From SB11 sp965222995 (GTDB taxonomy: Bacteria; Bacteroidota; Bacteroidia; UBA8524), in NCBI GenBank assembly GCA_965222995.1, contig OZ244977.1, positions 1,054,001 through 1,118,000 of the forward strand: DNA of 64,000 nt, in the 5' to 3' direction. The notes under the pieces were generated by a model. That model did not search any database and was not told the origin of the DNA. It worked only from the letters and a program-made list of their open reading frames with translations. Position numbers and translations under genes: made by a program. Every line of letters begins with the position of its first letter. Position 1 is the first letter of the stretch. Below, one piece after another: positions 34,402 to 42,730 of the stretch.

Positions 34402-34869
34402 TTATGCCTGTGCAGGCTCATTAAGCATAGGCAGGTTTACCCACTTTTCTTCGTGGTTACTTACTGAGTTTATACCCATTATGCCTCCCCAAGAGCGTGC
34501 TACACTGCCTGCATACCCTTTCCAGCTTTTATATAAATCGTGAGCATAACTGGCTTTTATTTTGCCTAAAGCATGGTTTAGTTTAGCCAGTTCATCGCTT
34601 ATAATAGGGTTACGTTCTTCGGCTGTTTTGGGTAGTGCATCAATAATAGAGTTAATGTCTCTTTCTATAGTTTTTTCAACCTCTTGGTAGTATGTCTGTA
34701 AATCTTGCTTTTCTGAAAATGTTTTCACGTTTACCAGTTCAACAGCTCTGTTTACCTCTTGCGGGTCAATATCATTATCAGCACCTGCTATTAAAACTGC
34801 AATAAAAGCAGGGGTTTTCATAATTAGTTCTTTGTCTTCTTTGTTTAGAGGTTCAAGTTCGTAAATCAT
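34402..34869 (-). CDS. Uncharacterised helical protein, possibly TerB-like
   Basis: Function unknown. The 155 residues are helical and acidic. The segment AFIAVLIAGADNDIDPQEVNRAVEL resembles the helix-turn-helix TerB pattern (AGADxDIDxxE), which would be a metal-binding helical bundle, but the match is weak. There is no signal peptide or membrane helix. It precedes accC with a 51-base gap and may be cotranscribed; this does not define a role. Upstream it faces ccmB, whose promoter occupies the shared gap. Confidence 0.6.
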   Translation of the reverse strand: MIYELEPLNKEDKELIMKTPAFIAVLIAGADNDIDPQEVNRAVELVNVKTFSEKQDLQTYYQEVEKTIERDINSIIDALPKTAEERNPIISDELAKLNHALGKIKASYAHDLYKSWKGYAGSVARSWGGIMGINSVSNHEEKWVNLPMLNEPAQA

Positions 34870-34953
34870 AAATTTTATAATTGGCGGTCAAAATTAAACA
34901 AAATCAGCAATCTAAACCTGTTATCCGATAAAAAGCATTGCTATAATTTACAC

Positions 34954-34961
34954 TACTTTTG
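34954..34961 (+). promoter_or_regulatory. -7 element TACTTTTG for ccmB
   Basis: Perfect TANNTTTG ending 5 bases before the ATG at 34967; a leaderless transcript is predicted. Confidence 0.55.
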
Positions 34962-34966
34962 TACCA

Positions 34967-35626
34967 ATGAGCTTATTAGGCGAGGTAAAACATTTAATAG
35001 CTAAGGATATAAGACAGGAGTGGCGACAACGATACGCCCTTAATGGAATATTGCTGTATGTTATAGCTGCTGTATTTGTTACCTATTTATCGGTTAAACT
35101 AACTGATAAGCCTACGTGGAACGCTGTTTTTTGGATAATAATATTATTTACCTCAGTAAGTAGTACTGCTAAAAGTTTTATTCAAGAGAGTAGGGGGCGA
35201 TGGTTATACTATTACCAGTTGGCAAGTCCGCAAGCCATTATAGTATCAAAAACTATATATAATAGTATGTTGATGATTGTAATGTGCTTGCTGTGTTTTG
35301 CGTTTTATACTTTACTAATGGGCAATATGGCTGATGATGCCATTTTGTTTCTTTTGGTAGCTATGCTGGGCAGTTTAGGCTTTTCAGCAGTATTATCAAT
35401 GACTTCTGCTATTGCTTCAAAAGCAGGTAACAGTAATTTATTAATGCCAGTTTTGAGTATCCCTGCCATTATACCTTTATTATTGGTTACAATTAAAGCA
35501 TCAAAGGCTGCTATGGATGGTTTAAGCACTAATATTATTTTAAAAGACAGTTTGGTGCTTTTTGTTTTTTATTTGGCAATTGCAGCACTTGCTTATATAC
35601 TGTTTAGTTTTTTATGGAAAGAATAG
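34967..35626 (+). CDS. ccmB: Heme exporter protein CcmB
   Basis: Inner-membrane subunit of the CcmABC-type ABC system used in c-type cytochrome maturation. The 219 residues show six hydrophobic helices and the CcmB landmarks KHLIAKDIRQEWRQRYALNG, FIQESRGRWLYYYQLASPQA and NSNLLMPVLSIPAIIPLLL. No ccmA, ccmC or cytochrome gene is adjacent, which is unusual: in many Bacteroidota ccmC follows. It is monocistronic and the start codon lies just after a -7 element. Confidence 0.92.
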   Translation: MSLLGEVKHLIAKDIRQEWRQRYALNGILLYVIAAVFVTYLSVKLTDKPTWNAVFWIIILFTSVSSTAKSFIQESRGRWLYYYQLASPQAIIVSKTIYNSMLMIVMCLLCFAFYTLLMGNMADDAILFLLVAMLGSLGFSAVLSMTSAIASKAGNSNLLMPVLSIPAIIPLLLVTIKASKAAMDGLSTNIILKDSLVLFVFYLAIAALAYILFSFLWKE

Positions 35627-35713
35627 CTTTAAATTGAGAATTGATAGTTAAGAATTGAAAGTAATTATCCCTAACCTTTGAGACTAAATAACTAATAACC
35701 TACAACCTAGTTA

Positions 35714-37213
35714 CTAATTGCACTTTAACCTTTTTTTCCCTGCTTTAGCTTTTTGACTGATGCTATTTTTGTACTGCTTATTCGGAAATTTTGAGCTTTG
35801 TGTATAATAATTACAAGCGGTGGTTTTCAGCCCTATATCTTCATAAATATTACCTAGCATTAAACTACTGTTTGCAGCAAAGTACGTGGTACTTTTTTTC
35901 CCGTCTTCCATTACTTGTTTATATAAGTCTACTGCATCATCGGTATTGCCCATCTCGTGTAGTACTCTTGCTTTACGGTAATTATATTCAAGTTTATGCT
36001 CTTTATCGGTATAACTTTCAATAGTTTTAGTACTAAGGGTTGCTAATGCCTTTTTTAAATAACCTCCATCGAAGTTTAAAGTAGTTGTTAGTAAAGTTTT
36101 ATCAGGAGGAGTGGTTTGCTTGGCATATTTCATAGCCTTTTTGTCTTCTTCCACTTTCTCTTGCCCAAAACTACTTGCCATAGACTTGTATATTTTATAT
36201 TTCTTATCGTTCCCTTCTAGGAAATAAAACCACGATAAGTGCATATAAGCCCCTTTTATAAAGTTTTTGCCTGTATGGAAGGATACATAAACTTTGAAAT
36301 ACTTGTGGGCATCGGCATCGCCACGGTACATTTTTGCTTTGCCCAATAAATAATCTAAATAAAAAAACTTGTTATACTGTTTTCCACGCGGACGGTGTAT
36401 TAATACCTTAATAGCTTCGTTTGTTTTTTTGCTGCGCAAGGCAATGTTTGCTCTTAGGTAACAGCTTAATAAGTTGGTTTTATAGTCTGTAGTATTTTTT
36501 TGGACAAGTTCCCAAGCTTCTTGCGGTTTTTTTACTACAAACATTTGTAGATATACATATATAAATAGGGCTTCTTGTTTTAGCTGAGGGATATAGGTAA
36601 GCTTTGACGAGCTGTTTATTATTTGCTCTACTTTTTGCATACCTTGTTCAATATCACCGTCCATACCTACTATATTTACCACCCATTGATAATTGCCGGG
36701 TACTGTTCCTACCAAAGTTTCAAGCATACCCATAGTTTTATTATTGGGCAAAAAATCAGGGTGTTTTTTTATGTTGTCTTCAAGCAGGTTGTAGGCTTCT
36801 TTTATTTCAGAGGCTGCTTTTAAATAGTTTCCAAACCTAATACGGTTGGTAGCCCAGTGCATATAAATTTCGGCTTTGCAGTAGTTATACCAGGGGGAGT
36901 TTTTGTCGTCCTTTTCTATTTTATTTATTCTTATTGATTTGTTTTTTACCAGCTTTTCATACTCAGCTTCATTTTCATTAATAAGAATGGTGAAGAAATC
37001 AATATAGTCTTCGGCAAGGTATAGCAGTGTGTTGTTGGGCTCTGTTTTTTTAGCTTCCTCAATAATAGCCCTTCCGTTCTCAAGCCTTAGGCTTAAGATT
37101 TCATTTAATGCTTGCTGATACTTTTCAGAGTAGTGAAAGTTTCCCTCTACAGGTTTAGCTAAACCTAAAACTATTATGATAAAAACAAAAAAGCCTCTGC
37201 AAAGTACTTGCAG
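35714..37213 (-). CDS. Exported tetratricopeptide-repeat protein with an unclear start
   Basis: TPR-like repeats, probably a protein-interaction scaffold of the periplasm. The nearest ATG (36862) gives 382 residues, but the same frame runs 117 codons further without interruption and reads as a good exported N-terminus: the hydrophobic GFFVFIIIVLGLA followed by KPVEGNFHYSEKYQQALNEI and more helical repeats. In this extra part there is no ATG, GTG or TTG in frame; CTG at 37213 or ATT at 37243 are the rare options, and deleting one base in the T-run at 37187-37192 would join it to a TTG (37202). The end point given here is the CTG. TPR-like helix pairs continue to the C-terminus (YRKARVLHEMGNTDDAVDLYKQ). 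The 37191-37219 hairpin overlaps the start. Confidence 0.72.
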   Translation of the reverse strand: MQVLCRGFFVFIIIVLGLAKPVEGNFHYSEKYQQALNEILSLRLENGRAIIEEAKKTEPNNTLLYLAEDYIDFFTILINENEAEYEKLVKNKSIRINKIEKDDKNSPWYNYCKAEIYMHWATNRIRFGNYLKAASEIKEAYNLLEDNIKKHPDFLPNNKTMGMLETLVGTVPGNYQWVVNIVGMDGDIEQGMQKVEQIINSSSKLTYIPQLKQEALFIYVYLQMFVVKKPQEAWELVQKNTTDYKTNLLSCYLRANIALRSKKTNEAIKVLIHRPRGKQYNKFFYLDYLLGKAKMYRGDADAHKYFKVYVSFHTGKNFIKGAYMHLSWFYFLEGNDKKYKIYKSMASSFGQEKVEEDKKAMKYAKQTTPPDKTLLTTTLNFDGGYLKKALATLSTKTIESYTDKEHKLEYNYRKARVLHEMGNTDDAVDLYKQVMEDGKKSTTYFAANSSLMLGNIYEDIGLKTTACNYYTQSSKFPNKQYKNSISQKAKAGKKRLKCN

Positions 37214-37221
37214 AGGCTTTT
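37189..37221 (-). terminator. Hairpin after the zinc-ribbon gene, overlapping the start of the TPR gene
   Basis: Perfect 12-bp stem AAGCCTCTGCAA / TTGCAGAGGCTT (37191-37202 and 37208-37219) with flanking A/T runs. On the minus strand it follows the 37260-38006 gene and looks like its terminator. The TPR coding frame runs through it. Confidence 0.75.
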
Positions 37222-37259
37222 TATATGTGTTTACTAAAGTAATTGTTGTAAGCTTTAAA

Positions 37260-38006
37260 TTATTCGGCAGCTACAGCTTCGTCAGCAAAGCTATGGTCTA
37301 CTAAAATACGACCACAATGCTCGCATATAATAATACGTTTGTTTTGGCGAATATCTGACTGCATTTGCAACGGAATATTTCCAAAACAACCTGAGCATGA
37401 ACTACGGATAACTGTAGCAACAGCTATACCGTTTTTTACTGATTTACGGATTCTATCGTAGGCAACTATTAAACGCTCTTCAATTTTCTTTTCAGCTTTT
37501 TCGCGGGTTTTCAAAAGAGATTTTTCTTCTTTTTCAGTTTCTCCCACAATGTTTTCAAGCTCTTTCTTTTTATTATCCAAGTCTACTTTTCTGCCTTCAA
37601 GTTCAGTGGTTGAAGACTCAATTAACTCTTTTTTAAGCTCTATAGATTTTTTCCACTCGCCAATGCGTTTTTCAGCAGCTTGTATTTCAAGACCCTGTAT
37701 CTCAATTTCTTTATTCAAGGCATCAAACTCACGGTTGTTTTTTACGTTGTTTAGTTGCCCTTCGTACTTTTTAATAAGTGCTTGTGAGTCTTTTATCTTC
37801 TCCTTATTCTCCTGAATATTGTTTTCAAACTCCTCAATCTCGTTATTAAATTTCTCTAAACGAGTTTCAAGCCCTGCAATATCATCCTCCAAATCAGCAA
37901 CTTCCATAGGTAATTCACCACGTATAGCGGTAATTTTATCTATTTCAGAATCTACTTTTTGAAGTTCGTAAAGTGCTCTTAGTTTTTCTTCAATGGTTAC
38001 TTCCAT
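37260..38006 (-). CDS. Coiled-coil protein with C-terminal C4 zinc ribbon
   Basis: Soluble protein, 248 residues: a long Glu/Lys-rich coiled coil (about 5-180) and a C-terminal zinc ribbon with two Cys pairs (SSCSGCFGNIPLQ and ICEHCGRIL). This is the layout of the bacterial zf-RING_7 family (DR0291-like, CdsZ-like), widely paired with Nif3 genes as here. The role is unclear; members are thought to bind nucleic acid. Its start overlaps the Nif3 gene stop by 1 base, so translation is coupled. Confidence 0.9.
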   Translation of the reverse strand: MEVTIEEKLRALYELQKVDSEIDKITAIRGELPMEVADLEDDIAGLETRLEKFNNEIEEFENNIQENKEKIKDSQALIKKYEGQLNNVKNNREFDALNKEIEIQGLEIQAAEKRIGEWKKSIELKKELIESSTTELEGRKVDLDNKKKELENIVGETEKEEKSLLKTREKAEKKIEERLIVAYDRIRKSVKNGIAVATVIRSSCSGCFGNIPLQMQSDIRQNKRIIICEHCGRILVDHSFADEAVAAE

Positions 38007-39103
38007 TATTTATAATACTTTATGGGGTTGGTATTTACTTTTGTCAAAAGAACCGCAAAATTAGTGAATTTTTTTGTCAAAATCTCACCTAATAATTCTA
38101 TTGTAAATTGCTCGCTTTCAAAGTGCCCCACATCAGCTATCATAAGCCTGTTTTCCGCATCAAAAAATTGGTGGTACTTAAAATCTCCTGTTACAAAAGC
38201 ATCAGCATTTTGTCGTATTGCACCATTTAGCAAAAAACTCCCCGAGCCTCCGCAAACAGCTACTTTCTTAATTGGTTTGTTAAATGAGGTATAGCGTATG
38301 CCTTCAGCTTTTAAATTGTTTTTCAAGTGTGATAAAAATATGTCAGCTTCCATTGGTGAAGAGAGTTCCCCAATAATTCCTGCACCAATTTTAGGGTGTT
38401 GGTTTTTAATTGGGTAAATATCATAAGCCACTTCTTCATAGGGGTGGGCATTTAATAAAGCACTTACAACAGCATTTTGTAAGTGAGTAGGGAAGATGGT
38501 TTCAATCCTTACTTCATTCTCAGTGTGGCGTTTGTCATGTTCACCCACATAGGGTATAGCGTCTTTATTTGCCTTAAAAGTACCTTCACCATCAATATTA
38601 AAACTGCACTCATTGTAGTTGCCAATAACCCCTGCTCCGGCGCTAAATATTGCATTGCGCACATTATCTGCTTCTTTTACAGGGCAAAAAGTAACAATTT
38701 TATAAAGGGTATCACTTTTTGGAGCAAGTATTTTGGTGTTTTCCAGTCCAAGCTTCCCAGCTATTTTTTGGTTTACACCATTGTGTAGCACATTATCTAA
38801 GTTAGTGTGGATGGCATAAATGGCAATATTGTTTTGTATGGCTTTAATTACCGTACGCTCTATATAATTATTACCGTTTAAGCGCTTCAACCCGCTAAAA
38901 ACTATAGGGTGGTGTGATACTATTAAATTACACCCTCGTTCAATAGCTTCTTCAACAATAGCTTCAGTACAATCAAGGCTAATGAGTACTTGGGTTACTT
39001 CAGTATTTTTATTGCCTACAGTAAGCCCGCTATTATCATAGTTTTCTTGTAAAGCCAAAGGGGCTATAGTTTCTAAGTAGTTGGTAATGTCTTTTATCTG
39101 CAC
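38006..39103 (-). CDS. Nif3-like dinuclear metal centre protein
   Basis: Hexameric Nif3/DUF34 family protein binding two metal ions; one proposed role is as a GTP cyclohydrolase I type 2 or metal-handling factor. The 365 residues include LQENYDNSGLTVGN, CNLIVSHHPIVFSGLKRL (metal His pair), NIAIYAIHTNLDNVLHNGVN and DVGHFESEQFTIELL (C-terminal metal block). The central insertion of about 110 residues is the extra PII-like domain usual in this branch. The start is GTG at 39103, with TAACTTTG only 4 bases upstream. Confidence 0.92.
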   Translation of the reverse strand: MQIKDITNYLETIAPLALQENYDNSGLTVGNKNTEVTQVLISLDCTEAIVEEAIERGCNLIVSHHPIVFSGLKRLNGNNYIERTVIKAIQNNIAIYAIHTNLDNVLHNGVNQKIAGKLGLENTKILAPKSDTLYKIVTFCPVKEADNVRNAIFSAGAGVIGNYNECSFNIDGEGTFKANKDAIPYVGEHDKRHTENEVRIETIFPTHLQNAVVSALLNAHPYEEVAYDIYPIKNQHPKIGAGIIGELSSPMEADIFLSHLKNNLKAEGIRYTSFNKPIKKVAVCGGSGSFLLNGAIRQNADAFVTGDFKYHQFFDAENRLMIADVGHFESEQFTIELLGEILTKKFTNFAVLLTKVNTNPIKYYK

Positions 39104-39107
39104 AAGG

Positions 39108-39115
39108 CAAAGTTA
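39108..39115 (-). promoter_or_regulatory. -7 element TAACTTTG for the nif3-zinc ribbon pair
   Basis: Minus-strand TAACTTTG (TANNTTTG) ending 4 bases before the GTG start at 39103. A leaderless mRNA is predicted. It is about 100 bases from the divergent yidC promoter. Confidence 0.5.
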
Positions 39116-39208
39116 TAAGTTTAAGTTTTTCTTTAACCAGTAAAATTTTTTGTCTAGCCATACTAATATTTGAACGGTAAATAGTGCCCTAACTTTTTTA
39201 AAAAACAA

Positions 39209-39216
39209 TACCTTTG
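39209..39216 (+). promoter_or_regulatory. -7 element TACCTTTG for yidC
   Basis: Perfect TANNTTTG 20 bases before the yidC ATG at 39237, giving a leader of about 13 bases. Confidence 0.5.
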
Positions 39217-39236
39217 CGCCTCGATAAAAAAGACTG

Positions 39237-41111
39237 ATGGATAGAAATTCGATAATAGGGCTAGTACTAATAATGATTATTATGGTTGGGTACTTTTTTC
39301 TTACCCAAGATAATGTTGAAGAGATTGAAGCCAAAAAGAGAAAGCAAGATTCTATTGCAAATGTGCAGAAGGGAATTGTTGATTCAGCTAAACAAGTAGC
39401 TGAAGTACCAACGGGAACTCTAGATACTTTAAAAACAGATACTACAATTAGTGTTGAGGTTGAAAAACCAACAGGCTTATTAGGAAAGTTTGCTGAAGGC
39501 AATGAGGAACTGGTAACAATTGAGAATGATTTAATAAAGGTAAAACTCTCTACACTGGGTGGGCATCCGCATTCTGTTGAGCTGAAAAATTATAAACGTG
39601 CGAAACGGGAAGGGGAAGCTGAGAAGAAACCGCTAATATTATTTGAAGGGAAAGAAGCCGACTTTAATATCAGCTTTATATTAAAAGATGGTACTACCGA
39701 CTCTACAGGGAGGTTGTATTTTACCCCATCAACCAAAAATGTAACAGTAAAAAGCGATTCGGGCAAAATAGCGTTGAAACTGGCTATAGATGAAAATACT
39801 TATCTGGAGCAGGTGTACTGGTTAAAACCCAATAGCTATGAGCTAGGCTATACCTTAAATATGAAGGGTATGGATAAGGTACTTTCTCCAAACCACCGTT
39901 TTATTCAGGTAGATTGGCGAGTAACAATGCCTTTGCAAGAATCATCACTTAAAAGTGCTAAAGAAAATGCATCGGTATATTATGCAGGTTTAGATGAGGA
40001 AGTGGATAATATTTCTGCAAACTCTTACGACAAAGCAGAACCCGCAGGCGGTGTACGTTGGGTTTCATTCAAGCAAAAGTTCTTTAATTCTACGTGGACT
40101 TGTTTATCTAATGAAGGGTTTACGGGGACTACTTTGGCAACTGTAGAAAATGCAAGCCCCAATTACGTTAAAACCGCTAAGGCAAGTTCAATTATATCAA
40201 CTTCATTTTTAGCGGAGGAAAGCATACCCATGAAGTTTTATTTTGGTCCAAATGATTACCAAGGATTGAAAGATATAGGCGGAGGTATGGATGAGTTGGT
40301 AAACATGGGTTGGGGTATCTTCGGATGGATAAACAAGGGAATGATATCCCCCTTATTTAAATACTTAAATAAGCTTACAGGGAACTATGGTATTATCATT
40401 TTGATAATGACCATAATAATTAAAATTCTGCTATTTGGTTTGGTGTATAAATCATACATCTCATCAGCAAAAATGAGAATTTTGAAACCTGAAATAGATG
40501 CTTTGAAAGAGAAGCATGGAGAAAACCTGCAAAAGTTCCAGCAAGAGCAAATGGCGTTATTTAAAAAAGCAGGGGTATCACCGCTGGGAGGGTGCTTGCC
40601 ATTGCTTATTCAAATGCCGTTTTTAATTGCCATGTTCCAGTTTTTCCCGTCGGCAATAGAGCTAAGACAACAAAGTTTTTTGTGGGCAACTGACCTTAGT
40701 ACTTATGATAGTATATGGACTTTTGGTTATGTACCGCTAATTGATACTATTTATGGAGACCACGTTAGTTTATTTACTTTACTAATGACAGTGTCTACAC
40801 TGATATATACTTTATTAAATAATCAATTAACAGGTGCTACAGGGCAAATGAAGTATATAGGTTATATAATGCCTATATTCTTCTTAGGGTTTTTTAACAA
40901 CTATGCTGCGGGACTTACTTACTACTATTTCTTAACTAATATTATATCAATAGGACAACAGTTTTTAATTCGCCGTTTTGTTGATGACGATGCATTGCAC
41001 CGTAAAATTCAAGAGAATAAAAAGAAACCCGTTAAGAAATCAGGTTTCCAGAAACGTTTGGAAGAAATGGCTAAGAAAAGAGGTGTTGACCCTAACAGAA
41101 TGAAACGATAA
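39237..41111 (+). CDS. yidC: Membrane protein insertase YidC
   Basis: Inserts and folds inner-membrane proteins with or without SecYEG. The 624 residues follow the Gram-negative form: N-terminal helix (IIGLVLIMIIMVGYFFLTQ), a periplasmic P1 beta domain (about residues 80-330), and the conserved five-helix core with SSAKMRILKPEIDALKEKHG, GVSPLGGCLPLLIQMPFLIAMF and GFFNNYAAGLTYYYFLTNII. The positively charged cytoplasmic tail is present. Its stop overlaps the DUF3817 start by 1 base. rnpA, rpmH and yidD, the usual upstream neighbours in other phyla, are absent. Confidence 0.97.
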   Translation: MDRNSIIGLVLIMIIMVGYFFLTQDNVEEIEAKKRKQDSIANVQKGIVDSAKQVAEVPTGTLDTLKTDTTISVEVEKPTGLLGKFAEGNEELVTIENDLIKVKLSTLGGHPHSVELKNYKRAKREGEAEKKPLILFEGKEADFNISFILKDGTTDSTGRLYFTPSTKNVTVKSDSGKIALKLAIDENTYLEQVYWLKPNSYELGYTLNMKGMDKVLSPNHRFIQVDWRVTMPLQESSLKSAKENASVYYAGLDEEVDNISANSYDKAEPAGGVRWVSFKQKFFNSTWTCLSNEGFTGTTLATVENASPNYVKTAKASSIISTSFLAEESIPMKFYFGPNDYQGLKDIGGGMDELVNMGWGIFGWINKGMISPLFKYLNKLTGNYGIIILIMTIIIKILLFGLVYKSYISSAKMRILKPEIDALKEKHGENLQKFQQEQMALFKKAGVSPLGGCLPLLIQMPFLIAMFQFFPSAIELRQQSFLWATDLSTYDSIWTFGYVPLIDTIYGDHVSLFTLLMTVSTLIYTLLNNQLTGATGQMKYIGYIMPIFFLGFFNNYAAGLTYYYFLTNIISIGQQFLIRRFVDDDALHRKIQENKKKPVKKSGFQKRLEEMAKKRGVDPNRMKR

Positions 41112-41428
41112 TGGAATTGTTGCGTACCGCCATTGGCAGACTTAGAGTAGTTGGTTTTTTTGAGGGAGTATCTTTCTTGGTATTGTTATTTATTGCTATG
41201 CCATTAAAGTATATGTATGATATGCCCGAAGTGAACAAAATAGTGGGTATGGTACACGGATTATTGTTTGTACTGTATGTTTTTGGTGTAATACAGGTGA
41301 GAATTGAGTATAGCTGGAATTGGCGAAAAACTATGATAGCACTTATAGCCTCTGTTGTACCATTTGGTACTTTTTATGCCGATGCAAAACTGTTTAAGCC
41401 TGAGCAACAAGCCCAAAAAAACAGCTAA
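41111..41428 (+). CDS. DUF3817 domain membrane protein
   Basis: Function unknown. The 105 residues contain three predicted helices and the family wording GRLRVVGFFEGVSFLVLLF and VGMVHGLLFVLYVF. DUF3817 proteins are small integral-membrane proteins. The ATG overlaps the last base of the yidC stop, a coupling that suggests it is produced in fixed ratio to the insertase. Confidence 0.88.
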   Translation: MELLRTAIGRLRVVGFFEGVSFLVLLFIAMPLKYMYDMPEVNKIVGMVHGLLFVLYVFGVIQVRIEYSWNWRKTMIALIASVVPFGTFYADAKLFKPEQQAQKNS

Positions 41429-41478
41429 TATTTGCTACTTGGGGCAATAGCATTTATCTTAAAGCCCTATAATTTTAC

Positions 41479-42645
41479 ATGGAGTCATTATTAATAAAGC
41501 CTAAAAAAGAACGTGCTTTTATAAACCGTCATCCCTGGTTATTTACTGGCGCAGTGCAAAGAATGCCTGACGCTGAGAACGGTGAAATTGTAGAGGTGAT
41601 TAGTAATGAGAAAGGATTGCTTGGCTATGGTTTCTATAATCCCAATAGCCAAATATGTTGTCGCTTATTTGAGTTTAGCCAAACCCCTGTAGAGATTAAT
41701 CAAGCTTATTGGAGGACTAAAATAGAGAAGGCATATAATATGCGCCAGTCTATTTTAGATTTAAGCCAAACCAATTGCTATCGTTTACTTCATGCCGAAG
41801 GAGATTTCTTTCCGGGTATTATAGCCGATGTATATAATGATACTGTAGTAGCACAAATTTTAATAAAGGGCACTGAAAGGCTGCTTCCTGTTATAAAGGA
41901 GGAGTTTACAAGATTAGGGTTTAAACATATATATCTTAAAACCAAAAGCAGTTCACAAAAAATAGAGGGTATTGGGGCAGAAAACTGGATTACTGAGCCT
42001 GCAAAAATGCCGGTTGAGGTACTGGAAAACGGGCTAAAGTATTATGTAAACGTTGAAACAGGGCAAAAAACAGGCTTTTTTATAGACCAAAGAAATAACC
42101 GCAGCAGGGTTAAAAACTTCTCACAAAATACTAAGCTGCTTAATACCTTCTGTTATTCAGGTGGCTTTAGTGTATATGCTTTGGCAGGTGGGGCAAAAGA
42201 AGTCCATTCGGTTGATATCTCAAAAGATGCCATTGCACAGTGTGATGAAAACGTAAAACTTAATGGGTTTGAGAATAACCACAAATCGTTTGCAATGGAC
42301 TGTTTTGATTACTTGAAGCAAACCGAAGAAGTATACGATGTAATTGTGTTAGATCCCCCAGCGTTTGCAAAAAGTGCCAAAAATGTACCCAATGCAACTA
42401 GGGGGTATAAAGAGCTAAATCTTATGGCTATTAAGAAGATTAAACCGGGTGGTTTAATTTTTACGTTTTCCTGCTCGCAGAATATTGATAAAACACTGTT
42501 TCAAAAAATTGTTTTTGGCGCAGCAGCCGATGCAAAGCGTAATGTGCGTATATTAGAGCACCTCTCTCAAACACCGGACCATCCTATAAATATATACCAT
42601 CCCGAAGGGGAGTATTTAAAGGGATTATTGCTTTGGGTAGAGTAG
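41479..42645 (+). CDS. Class I rRNA (cytosine-5) methyltransferase, RlmI-like
   Basis: Methylates a cytosine in 23S rRNA by family; which base is not certain. The 388 residues include an N-terminal PUA domain (HPWLFTGAVQRM...ENGEIVEVISNEKG...YGFYNPNSQICCRLF), a middle domain (GLKYYVNVETGQKTGFFIDQRNNR), the SAM motif LLNTFCYSGGFSVYALAGGAK, and VIVLDPPAFAK (DPPxF motif). The length is as in RlmI. It follows DUF3817 with 50 bases between and may share its transcript. A 85-base gap with its own -7 element precedes the next gene. Confidence 0.88.
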   Translation: MESLLIKPKKERAFINRHPWLFTGAVQRMPDAENGEIVEVISNEKGLLGYGFYNPNSQICCRLFEFSQTPVEINQAYWRTKIEKAYNMRQSILDLSQTNCYRLLHAEGDFFPGIIADVYNDTVVAQILIKGTERLLPVIKEEFTRLGFKHIYLKTKSSSQKIEGIGAENWITEPAKMPVEVLENGLKYYVNVETGQKTGFFIDQRNNRSRVKNFSQNTKLLNTFCYSGGFSVYALAGGAKEVHSVDISKDAIAQCDENVKLNGFENNHKSFAMDCFDYLKQTEEVYDVIVLDPPAFAKSAKNVPNATRGYKELNLMAIKKIKPGGLIFTFSCSQNIDKTLFQKIVFGAAADAKRNVRILEHLSQTPDHPINIYHPEGEYLKGLLLWVE

Positions 42646-42702
42646 AAGAATAATTATTCTTAATAGTAAACGTTAATAGTAAAAACTTTTAAACTAAGCT
42701 AT

Positions 42703-42710
42703 TAGCTTTG
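42703..42710 (+). promoter_or_regulatory. -7 element TAGCTTTG for the second coiled-coil gene
   Basis: TANNTTTG match 20 bases before the ATG at 42731. Confidence 0.4.
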
Positions 42711-42730
42711 TAAATTATTTATTTAAAACA

